The notes under the pieces are model-generated. The model ran no database searches and was not told where the DNA came from. It saw only the letters and a list, made by a program, of their open reading frames with translations. The translations under genes and the position numbers were made by a program. DNA of 38,841 nucleotides from an uncultured Collinsella sp. (GTDB lineage Bacteria > Actinomycetota > Coriobacteriia > Coriobacteriales > Coriobacteriaceae). Shown here piece by piece: positions 14,532 through 21,521 of this stretch. The DNA lies in contig CABUTR010000017.1 in the NCBI GenBank assembly GCA_902494555.1, forward strand, positions 1 through 38,841, written 5' to 3'. How positions within the stretch are numbered: the first letter of the stretch is position 1; the number at the start of each line of letters is the position of its first letter.

Positions 14532-15501
14532 GAGCCTCCCCTCCCTCGCAGAAAAACGGAATGATCAGATCGTCAAAATCCTGTATCTCCTCGTGGCCAA
14601 AGCCCTCAAAGAACTCATGACGCTTTTCACAGGTCAGGTTGTTATAGACCGCAAACTGCGTTGCCGGCGGACAGACGATATCCGCCGTGCCCGTACCAAA
14701 CAGGACGGGGCACTTGACCATGGGGGCGAAGTTCTTGGAATCGAAGTACGCCAGTTTGGCATAGGCTTCCTCGATACGAGTCGAATCCTCGTCAAACCAA
14801 CGCGACCAATAGCGCAGGCCCTCATAGGCGATATCGTCGGCATCCAAATCCCAGACCAGGCGGAAATCTGACAGGAAGGGATAGAGGATGGCGGCGCGAT
14901 TGATAAGCTCGCTGTTAAGCGCACAGGTCGCAATGCCCAAACCGCCGCCCTGCGACGCGCCGTTCACAAACACACGGGCAAGATCGATGCCCTCAAGCTC
15001 GCGGACGATACGGCACAGGATGCGAATGTCCTGGTGCAGACGGACATAGTAGAGGTTGGCCGGATCGCCGTCGATACCGGCGACAATATGGCCCGCGACC
15101 GTCGTACCCTCAAATCCGCCAATATCCTCGGAGGGACCGCCCTGACCAGGACAGTCAAGCGCGATGAGCGCCATGCCCATGCCCGCAAACGACGCCTGCT
15201 CAAACCAGCTGCGGCTTGCACCCGGATACCCATGGAACTGAAGTACCAATGGCACGGGCTCGTCCGAGACGGGTTTAAGGTACTTGGCATGCAGGCGGGC
15301 GCCACACATGCCGGTATACCAGAGGTCGAAAAGCTGGCAGGTCACGGCATCGGTGACCGATGCCGTCTCGATCGCATAGTCAAGCCCGACGGCGTCGGCC
15401 TCGGCCATGCGGTCCTTCCAAAAGAGATCGAAATCTGATGGACGGGGCATGGCGCCTCGATATTCACCAAATTGATGTTGCAGCTCCTGAGCGCTTGGCA
15501 T
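14524..15501 (-). CDS. Acetyl-xylan-esterase / cephalosporin-C-deacetylase family hydrolase, possible sialate O-acetylesterase
   Basis: A 325-residue alpha/beta hydrolase. A TTG start 15 bases further upstream abuts the GAAAGG site with no spacing, so the ATG giving MPSAQELQHQFGEYRG is preferred. The oxyanion region is LQFHGYPG. The nucleophile elbow VNGASQGGG has Ser183. The triad is completed by Asp274 (GTGTADIV) and His303 (GFGHEEI). No signal peptide is seen, so it acts in the cytosol. Family members remove acetyl groups from sugars. Placed between a Dpp-type importer and sialic-acid genes, it could remove O-acetyl groups from imported sialic acid. From memory, a similar esterase occurs in pneumococcal neuraminidase loci. 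The substrate is inferred from context only. Confidence 0.8.
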   Translation of the reverse strand: MPSAQELQHQFGEYRGAMPRPSDFDLFWKDRMAEADAVGLDYAIETASVTDAVTCQLFDLWYTGMCGARLHAKYLKPVSDEPVPLVLQFHGYPGASRSWFEQASFAGMGMALIALDCPGQGGPSEDIGGFEGTTVAGHIVAGIDGDPANLYYVRLHQDIRILCRIVRELEGIDLARVFVNGASQGGGLGIATCALNSELINRAAILYPFLSDFRLVWDLDADDIAYEGLRYWSRWFDEDSTRIEEAYAKLAYFDSKNFAPMVKCPVLFGTGTADIVCPPATQFAVYNNLTCEKRHEFFEGFGHEEIQDFDDLIIPFFCEGGEAHV

Positions 15502-15537
15502 GGCTCGTGAACCCAACCTTTCGAAATCGCAACGGAG

Positions 15538-15565
15538 GTGCGCCCGGCATGGGAACCGGGCGCAC
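15538..15565 (-). other. Intercistronic stem-loop between the ATPase and esterase genes
   Basis: A perfect 10-bp inverted repeat (GTGCGCCCGG, 8-base loop) lies in the 80-base gap. The minus-strand tail (CTCCGTTGCG) has no U-tract, so termination is unlikely. It may mark an mRNA processing boundary between transport and catabolic parts of the operon. Confidence 0.6.
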
Positions 15566-15581
15566 GGGAGGGAAAGCGAGG

Positions 15582-16409
15582 CTACTCGCCGAGCTTGGGA
15601 TGCAGCAGGGACGGCGCAGCGCCGAGCAGCATCTTGGTGTAGGGGTCCTGAGGGTGCTGGAAGACCTGCTTGGCCTCGCCCTGCTCGACGATCTTGCCGC
15701 CATTCATAACGATGATGTCGTCAGAGATATAGCGGACCGTCTGGATGTCATGGCTGATGAACACCATGGCCAGGCCGAGCTCCTTCTTAAGGTCGGTCAG
15801 CAGGTTCAGAATCTGCGCGCGGACCGAAACGTCCAGAGCCGAGGTGGGCTCGTCGGCGATGATGGCATCGGGGTTCAGCGACAGGGCACGGGCAATTGCG
15901 ACGCGCTGGCGCTGACCGCCCGAAAGCTGGCCGGGAAGAACCTCGGCGGCGGAGCTGGGCAGACCGGTGAGCTCCAAGAGCTCCTTGACGCGCTTCTCCT
16001 GCTCGGCCTCGGTACCCAGGTTGTGGACGCGCATGGGGTCGAGCAGTTGCTCGCGAACGACCATGCGGGGGTTGAGCGCCGTGGCCGGGTTCTGGAACAC
16101 GACCGAGATGACGCGACCCATGTGGCGACGGTCCTCGGCGGTACGTTTGGTAACGTCCTTGCCCTTAAAGTAGACCTTGCCGCTCGTGGGGGCCTGCAGG
16201 CCGCACATGACGTTGGCGGTGGTGGACTTACCGCAACCGGACTCGCCGACGATGCCGATCGTCTGACCGGGCATGAGCTTAATCGTTACACCCTGGACGG
16301 CGTGAACCAGGTTAGGGTGGAGAATCGAACCGGTACGGGTCCTAAAGGTGACGTGGACGTCATCAAGGAAGATGATCGGCTCGACGCCGTTGACTGCGGT
16401 CTCGCTCAT
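15582..16409 (-). CDS. ABC transporter ATP-binding protein (DppF/SatD-like)
   Basis: A 275-residue ATPase of the peptide-transporter family. It has Walker A GESGCGKST (55-63), Q-loop VVFQNPATALNP, signature LSGGQRQRV (162-170), Walker B IIADEP (183-188) and switch His220. It lacks the usual C-terminal oligopeptide-transporter tail with conserved cysteines and ends soon after DPYTKMLLGAAPSLLHP. Its ATG directly abuts the stop of the fused permease-ATPase gene (TAGATG), so translation is probably coupled. It would be the second nucleotide-binding domain of the importer, pairing with the ATPase half of the fused subunit. Confidence 0.9.
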   Translation of the reverse strand: MSETAVNGVEPIIFLDDVHVTFRTRTGSILHPNLVHAVQGVTIKLMPGQTIGIVGESGCGKSTTANVMCGLQAPTSGKVYFKGKDVTKRTAEDRRHMGRVISVVFQNPATALNPRMVVREQLLDPMRVHNLGTEAEQEKRVKELLELTGLPSSAAEVLPGQLSGGQRQRVAIARALSLNPDAIIADEPTSALDVSVRAQILNLLTDLKKELGLAMVFISHDIQTVRYISDDIIVMNGGKIVEQGEAKQVFQHPQDPYTKMLLGAAPSLLHPKLGE

Positions 16410-18425
16410 CTACATCACCTCCGCGTGAGGGGTCAAACCATTTGCCTTGAGCACCTCGTCGGGGAGCTCGGAATAGAAGTGCTCGGTGCCAGGAACGTGC
16501 TTGAAGACCGGACGGGTGTCCAGGCCAATACGCGGATGGCTCGAGCGGGGCGCGAAGCGATCACCCTTGGGGAAATCGCGCGGGCTCGGAACGGCGCCGG
16601 GCACCTGGTGCAGGCGGCCCGAACCGCTCTCGATGGACAGAACGGAACCCAGAAGACCGCGGGTGTACTCGTGGATCGGGTTGGTGAGCAGCTCCTTGGT
16701 GGGCGCCTGCTCGATAACCTGACCGGCGTACATAACCGTGATGTTATGGGCGACCTCGGCGACCAGCGCCAGGTCGTGCGAGACGAAGATCATGGCAAAG
16801 CCGAGCTTGGCCTGAAGATCGTTGAGCAGCTTGATGACCTGCTTCTGGACGGTAACGTCCAGAGCGGTCGTGGGCTCGTCGCAGATGACCAGCTTGGGGT
16901 CGCGGGTAAGGGCCATAGCGATCAGGACACGCTGACGCTGGCCGCCGGAAAGCTCGTGCGGATAGCTCTCAAGCGTGCGCTTGGGATCGAGGCCGACGAG
17001 CTCCAGGAGCTCCTCGGCGCTGCGGGTTCCGCCGCGCTTGGTGAGCTGCTTCATCTGGGCAGAGATGAGCATGGAGGGGTTGAGCGAGGACAGGGCGTCC
17101 TGATAGACCATAGCGATATCGGTACCTCGCAGGCCGAACCACTCCTTCTTGCTCATCTTGAGCAGGTCACGGCCCTCCCAGAGGACCTCGCCGGAAAGGT
17201 GCTCGTCCTCATCGGTCAGGCCCATGATGGCCAGCGTGGTGATGGACTTACCGCAACCGGACTCGCCCACCAGACCCATGGTCTGACCAGGACGGACGTC
17301 AAAGTTGACATGGTCGACGACGTTGATATCACCGTGATGCTCAAACTGAATGCAGAAGTCACGGACCGAGAGAATCGGTTCGACAGACTCGTCGGGCACA
17401 TGGCGATCGTCACGCTTGAGCTCAACATCGCGCAGGGCGCCAAGGCGAGCGGAGAGGGACTGGGCCTGCTCCTTGTAGGCGCGAACGGGGTCGGAGACCA
17501 GCAGGTCGGCCTCGCGACGCTTGGAGGAATCGGTCGGATCCAGGGCGGCGGAGGGAGCAGCGGCCATGGCGTCGGTAATGCCCTCGGAGAGGATGTTGAG
17601 CGCCAGGCAGGTGATCATGATGGCCAGACCCGGGAACAGCGCCTGCCACCAACGGCCGGCAAGCACGCCGCCGCGGGCGTCGGCGAGGATGTTGCCCCAG
17701 GTAGCGGTGGGCTCCTGAATACCAGCGCCGATGAAGGTCAGCGAGGCCTCGAAGATGATGGCGTCGGCGACCAGGGTAACGGTGAAGACCATGATCGGGG
17801 CGATGCAGTTACGCAGAACATGCTTGATCAAAATCCACGGAGCCTTGGCGCCGGAAACGATGACCGCGCGGACATAGTCCTCGCCGTACTCGGACACGAT
17901 GTTGGCACGCACGATACGGGCAATCTGCGGAGTGTACATAAAGCCGATGGCGAAGATGATCGACGGCACGGAGTTGCCCAGGATGGAGACGAAGACGGCC
18001 GCGAGGGCGATGCCCGGGATGGACATGATGATGTCCAAGATACGCATGATCGTCTCGGAGACGGCCTTGCGCGAAACCGCTGCAAGGGCGCCCACGACCG
18101 AGCCGCAGACCAGAGCCATGGCAGTGGCGCCAAAGCCGATAATCAGCGAGTAACGACCACCGTAGAGCATACGCGACAGAATGTCGCGACCCTTATCGTC
18201 GGTACCGAAGATAAATCCGTTGCCGGGAGCCTGGCGAGCCGTAAAGATCTCGACCGGGCTATAGGGGGCAAGAAGGGGCGCCAGAATCGCAGTCAGGGCG
18301 ACCAGCACCAGCACGACGGCGGCAATCTTAGAAGACAACGTCATCTTCTTCCAGCCACCGAGCTTGAGCCCCTTAGAGGCAGCCTTCTCGAGCTGCTCGG
18401 TTTGCTTCTCTCGAATCTTTACCAT
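16410..18425 (-). CDS. Fused ABC permease-ATPase (DppC plus DppD; SatC-like)
   Basis: A 671-residue single polypeptide. Residues about 1-288 are a DppC-type permease: first helix near 33-53, FGTDDKGRDILSRMLYGGR at 73-91, and an EAA loop at about 182-206. A charged linker (about 290-350) leads to a complete ATPase with Walker A GESGCGKS (387-394), signature LSGGQRQRV (492-500), Walker B VICDEP and switch His550. The C-terminal tail matches the oligopeptide-ATPase extension, but both cysteines of the usual GCxFxxRC are gone (GDRFAPRS). As I recall, sialic acid importers of the Haemophilus SatABCD type and related actinobacterial systems have such a fused subunit, which supports the sialic acid assignment. 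No frameshift is needed to explain the fusion. Confidence 0.9.
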   Translation of the reverse strand: MVKIREKQTEQLEKAASKGLKLGGWKKMTLSSKIAAVVLVLVALTAILAPLLAPYSPVEIFTARQAPGNGFIFGTDDKGRDILSRMLYGGRYSLIIGFGATAMALVCGSVVGALAAVSRKAVSETIMRILDIIMSIPGIALAAVFVSILGNSVPSIIFAIGFMYTPQIARIVRANIVSEYGEDYVRAVIVSGAKAPWILIKHVLRNCIAPIMVFTVTLVADAIIFEASLTFIGAGIQEPTATWGNILADARGGVLAGRWWQALFPGLAIMITCLALNILSEGITDAMAAAPSAALDPTDSSKRREADLLVSDPVRAYKEQAQSLSARLGALRDVELKRDDRHVPDESVEPILSVRDFCIQFEHHGDINVVDHVNFDVRPGQTMGLVGESGCGKSITTLAIMGLTDEDEHLSGEVLWEGRDLLKMSKKEWFGLRGTDIAMVYQDALSSLNPSMLISAQMKQLTKRGGTRSAEELLELVGLDPKRTLESYPHELSGGQRQRVLIAMALTRDPKLVICDEPTTALDVTVQKQVIKLLNDLQAKLGFAMIFVSHDLALVAEVAHNITVMYAGQVIEQAPTKELLTNPIHEYTRGLLGSVLSIESGSGRLHQVPGAVPSPRDFPKGDRFAPRSSHPRIGLDTRPVFKHVPGTEHFYSELPDEVLKANGLTPHAEVM

Positions 18426-18428
18426 AAT

Positions 18429-19385
18429 CTACACCGTCCTGATGCGCGGGTTGATGAGCAGGTAGAGCATGTCAACCACGATGTTGATGATGATGAAGGC
18501 AAGAGCAACGACGATAACGACGCCCTGAACCAGGTTCGCCTCGTTGCCCTGAACGCCCTGCAGAATCGCGGTGCCCATGCCGGGGAGGTTGAAGATAACC
18601 TCGATGACGACGGCGCCGCCCATGAGGTAACCGATCTTAAGACCGAGGGTGGTGACCGGGGTGATCAGTGCATTGCGAAGAACGTTGATGCCGACGACGA
18701 CCTTCTCGGGAACGCCGGCGCCGCGAGCCATACGGACATAATCCTTGTCGAGCTCCTCGACCATGGCGGTACGCACGATACGAGTCATCTGGCCCGTCAG
18801 CGGAAATGCCAAGGCGATAGCGGGCATGATCATACGTCCCAGATAGCCAACCGGATTCGTGGTGAAGTGAGGCAGAGCACCCGATGCCGGGAGCACCTTA
18901 AGGTAGGAAGAGAACAGCAGGATCAACAGAACGGCAAGCCAGAACGACGGGGTTGCCAAGCCGGCGATGGAAAAGACGCGGATCACTTGGTCCGGCCATT
19001 TGTCGCGATACAGTGCCGCGATGACGCCGAGCAAAAACGAAACGACCGCACCGATGGCAAGACCGATGAAGGTCAGCTGCATCGTGACGGGCAGGGCCGT
19101 GGAGATGCGCTTGGCAACGGAGTTGCGAGCAGCACCATAGGTGCCCATGTCGCCATGGATCAAATCGCCCATATAGCGCACGTAGCGCACGGGCCAGGGG
19201 TCGTCCAGACCATACTTCTCATGGTACTCGGCAACCGCCTCGGGCGAGGCACCGTCACCCAACGCCGTGTAGGCGGGGTCGGTCTTGGAGAACGACATAA
19301 GGAAGAACACCAGGACGGTGACGCCCAATGCCATGATCGGCAGCGCCACAAGACGCCTTCCAATCAAACGTAGCAAGTTGTTCAC
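18429..19385 (-). CDS. ABC transporter permease (DppB/SatB-like)
   Basis: A 318-residue membrane permease. A GTG start eight bases after GGGGAG gives (M)NNLLRLIGRRLVALPIMALG, the normal family N-terminus; an upstream in-frame extension is leader. Other landmarks are the YGLDDPWPVRYVRYMGDLIH periplasmic segment and HGDMGTYG, the EAA loop (YVRMARGAGVPEKVVVGINV), and the C-terminal LINPRIRTV. The ATPase-fused permease starts three bases after its stop. Unlike the OppB-like gene at the left end of the window, it has no acidic insert in loop 1. It forms half of the importer channel. Confidence 0.92.
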   Translation of the reverse strand: MNNLLRLIGRRLVALPIMALGVTVLVFFLMSFSKTDPAYTALGDGASPEAVAEYHEKYGLDDPWPVRYVRYMGDLIHGDMGTYGAARNSVAKRISTALPVTMQLTFIGLAIGAVVSFLLGVIAALYRDKWPDQVIRVFSIAGLATPSFWLAVLLILLFSSYLKVLPASGALPHFTTNPVGYLGRMIMPAIALAFPLTGQMTRIVRTAMVEELDKDYVRMARGAGVPEKVVVGINVLRNALITPVTTLGLKIGYLMGGAVVIEVIFNLPGMGTAILQGVQGNEANLVQGVVIVVALAFIIINIVVDMLYLLINPRIRTV

Positions 19386-19446
19386 GTTCTCTCCCCTTTC
19401 TTTTGTCGGTAGGACCAACTGGTATATGAGTACGGATACTCATTAC

Positions 19447-19480
19447 AAGACCCGAGCGACATCGTTGCCGCCCGGGTCTT
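19447..19480 (-). other. Stem-loop between binding-protein and permease genes of the sialic-acid-type operon
   Basis: A 12-bp stem (AAGACCCGGGCG against its complement, one G-U pair, 10-base loop) lies in the 157-base gap. The tail (GTAATGAG) is not a U-tract. Position and gap size match the hairpin at 1456-1483 in the other transporter operon, suggesting the same role: excess binding-protein message over permease message. Confidence 0.6.
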
Positions 19481-19542
19481 TGTTTCAACTATGAGGATAC
19501 GGTCCCAACGACCGACATCCTGCATACAGACTCAAGCGAGTC

Positions 19543-21156
19543 TTACGCCTTGACGGTCGCAACGCCCCTGAAGGACATGCTCGTCGTGCCGATGCCCTTG
19601 AAGCCATCGAGGGCCTCGCCGTTGGGCGCGGTGGACGGATCGTCCCAGGAAGCGGAGACGGTCTTGACGTGGACAACGGGGTACAGAACGGCGTTGTCGG
19701 CAATGATGTCGAAGCACTCGTTCCACTTCTTCTGCTGCTCGTCGCCCTCGGCGGCAAGAGCCTCGTCCATGAGACCGTGGAGCTTCTGCCACTCAGCGGA
19801 CTCCTTCCACGGGCAACGGGTCTGCATCCAGACGTTGTCGCCGTACCACCAGTTGAGCAGCAGGTCGGGGTCGGCGCCGAAGCAGGAAGGATCGCCAGGG
19901 GCAAGGAGGATATCGTAGGCCTCGCCGCCGTCGATGGCAGCGTAGGTGGCCGGCGAGGTATCGGTCTGGATGGTCACATCGAAGCCGAGAGCGTCGAGGT
20001 CGTTCTTGACCTGGGCGGCCATGCCCTTAATCTGCTCGTTGTCGGTGGTGCGCAGGGTGATGGCACCCGGGGTGATGCCAGACTCCTCGATGAGCTTCTT
20101 AGCCTTCTTGGCGTCGGTCTTGTACACCGTGGAAGCCTCATGATAATTGGTGAAGCTCTTGGGCAGGTAGCAGCTGGCAGCGGTGGCAAGGCCGGCGAAG
20201 GTGTTGCTGACCATCTTCTCGGTGTCGAGCGCATACATGACAGCCTGACGGACCTTGACGTTGTTCCAAGGCTCCTTGGCGACGTTGAACATGATGAAGC
20301 GGGTGCCGAAACCCTGAACGTTATCGATCTTGCAGCCGGCGCTCTCGAGCTGGTCGACGGCGTCAGCGGTAACGAGCTCCATAACGAGCGTGGAGCCCTC
20401 CTGCTGAGCGGTAACGCGAGCGGTGGGGTCGGTCAGGATGCTGTACTGGATCTTCTTATCCTCGGCAGCATACTCACCGTTGTACTCGGGGTTGGGAACC
20501 AGGGTGATCTCGGTATCGGAGATAGAGTCGTACATCCAGGGGCCGGAGCCGATCGGCTGCTTGGCGCGATCCTCCTCGGTCTGGGTGGCCGGGGTAACGC
20601 GGACGATGGCCAGACGATCCTTGAGCAGGGAGAAGTTGGGAACCTTGGTCTTGACCGTCACGGTACTGGCGTCCTTGGCCTCGATGGACTCGAAGGGCTG
20701 GAAGAACGGAGCATAGGTAGCGGAAGCGGCGCAAGCGGTGTAGGAGGCAACGACATCGTCAGCGGTGACCTCGGTGCCATCGGAGAACTTGGCGCCCTTG
20801 CGGATGGTGACCTCGAAAGTGGTGTCGTCCACAGACTTGGGATCGTCGGTGGCGAGCTCGTTGAAGGTGCTGTAGTCGTGGTAATCGATGCCGTAGAGGC
20901 CCTCGACGACGTGCCAGTTAGCACCCAGGCCCACAGCGGAGCCGGTGCTGGCGGGATCGAAGCTGGACGGAGCGTAAGCGGAACCAGCGGTGATCACGCC
21001 GCCGCCACGGTTGGCGGAATCGGTGGAACCGGAAGCGGAACCCTCGTCGCTGGAGTTGCCACCGCAGCCGGTGAGACCAAGCCCTGCGACAGCAGCGACG
21101 CTGCCGGTGAGGCCGAGGAACGAACGCCTGGACATACCCTTGTTGATGATGGCCAT
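19543..21156 (-). CDS. Solute-binding lipoprotein, family 5 (SatA/NanB-like)
   Basis: A 537-residue extracellular binding protein. The start MAIINKGMS follows AGGAGAA closely; an in-frame ATG five codons earlier has no better site. The signal peptide has a Tat motif SRRSFLG (9-15) and a lipobox LTGC with Cys31, then a Gly/Ser/Asp-rich spacer. The mature part carries the family markers GLYGIDYHDYSTF, FSDGTEVTADDVVAS and VRQAVMYALDTEKM. It leads an operon of permease, fused permease-ATPase, ATPase, two esterase-family genes and nan-type enzymes. Family 5 proteins mostly bind peptides, but this type also serves sialic acid in SatABCD-like systems. The fold is certain; sialic acid specificity is inferred from context. 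Confidence 0.88.
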   Translation of the reverse strand: MAIINKGMSRRSFLGLTGSVAAVAGLGLTGCGGNSSDEGSASGSTDSANRGGGVITAGSAYAPSSFDPASTGSAVGLGANWHVVEGLYGIDYHDYSTFNELATDDPKSVDDTTFEVTIRKGAKFSDGTEVTADDVVASYTACAASATYAPFFQPFESIEAKDASTVTVKTKVPNFSLLKDRLAIVRVTPATQTEEDRAKQPIGSGPWMYDSISDTEITLVPNPEYNGEYAAEDKKIQYSILTDPTARVTAQQEGSTLVMELVTADAVDQLESAGCKIDNVQGFGTRFIMFNVAKEPWNNVKVRQAVMYALDTEKMVSNTFAGLATAASCYLPKSFTNYHEASTVYKTDAKKAKKLIEESGITPGAITLRTTDNEQIKGMAAQVKNDLDALGFDVTIQTDTSPATYAAIDGGEAYDILLAPGDPSCFGADPDLLLNWWYGDNVWMQTRCPWKESAEWQKLHGLMDEALAAEGDEQQKKWNECFDIIADNAVLYPVVHVKTVSASWDDPSTAPNGEALDGFKGIGTTSMSFRGVATVKA

Positions 21157-21274
21157 GTCTTCTCCTATCAATAGAGAATCTTACCCGGGAGCACCTAGAC
21201 GTGCCCCCGCGCAACTTGCGGACGATATATACCTTACCTACCGACGAGCCCAACTGAGGTGCCGCGCTCGGCGA

Positions 21275-21357
21275 CCGATACATACATACGCTTGAACGGT
21301 ATTTACTACCGTTCACCGAATTCGTTGACAAACGATTCGCCAGACAGTATGTATCGG
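21275..21357 (-). repeat. Multi-branched inverted-repeat element in the operon leader
   Basis: Outer 11-bp arms CCGATACATAC (21275-21285 and complement 21347-21357) enclose two side-by-side hairpins. One is a perfect 8-bp repeat GAACGGTA with a 5-base loop (21294-21314). The other is a 9-bp stem with a single bulged base (21317-21339). As RNA this would fold into a three-way junction. As DNA the repeats could be protein-binding sites. Confidence 0.6.
21294..21314. promoter_or_regulatory. Operator-like palindrome
   Basis: The 21-base perfect palindrome GAACGGTA-N5-TACCGTTC overlaps the candidate -10 box of the operon. GGTA/TACC half-sites resemble those bound by GntR-type regulators, the class that includes several NanR proteins. 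No regulator gene is present in the window, so this is a suggestion only. Confidence 0.4.
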
Positions 21358-21521
21358 CGAGGTGAGATATCAGTCTTCGTCAACCCGCAGGATAGCAGGG
21401 TTGTTCACCATGGCTAGTCAAACGTTTTAGCGTTAATAAAACCCGAAATCGGCTGGTAATCGCCGTGAAATAAATGATTGAAAATCACGCAATCATGTAT
21501 ATCAGTTGTTTAGAGGCGTGT

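Larger units (their letters stand above)
21157..21521 (-). promoter_or_regulatory. Regulatory region and leader of the sialic-acid-type operon
   Basis: The 365 bases between uvrC and the binding-protein gene hold no gene but many inverted repeats. From the uvrC side these are: a weak A+T hairpin with a TTATTTC tail (21474-21496, possible uvrC terminator), GTTTTA/TAAAAC near 21425-21443, CAACCC/GGGTTG (21382-21404), the multi-branched element at 21275-21357, and an 8-bp hairpin just before the ribosome site (21187-21208, one G-U pair). A possible minus-strand promoter is TTGTCA (21326-21331), 17 bases from TAGTAA (21303-21308); its -10 is poor (3/6). The region is clearly built for regulation, but which promoter is used cannot be seen. 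Confidence 0.55.

Noticed and set aside
16410..18425. The permease-ATPase fusion as a frameshift or assembly artefact
   Set aside because: The linker is coding in character and both domains are complete. Fused subunits of this type are known, so it is most likely real.
15360..19373. A 1,337-codon open frame on the plus strand, antisense to the transporter genes
   Set aside because: It runs opposite four clear ABC transporter genes and across their junctions. Its product is rich in Asp, Gly, His and Arg without any domain. It exists because the real genes avoid TTA, CTA and TCA codons, so antisense stops are rare.
21325..21353. A plus-strand promoter-like pair, perfect TTGACA and TATGTA with 17-base spacing
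   Set aside because: It would fire antisense into uvrC with no gene downstream. The -10 match is only 3/6, and both boxes are parts of inverted repeats that explain them better.
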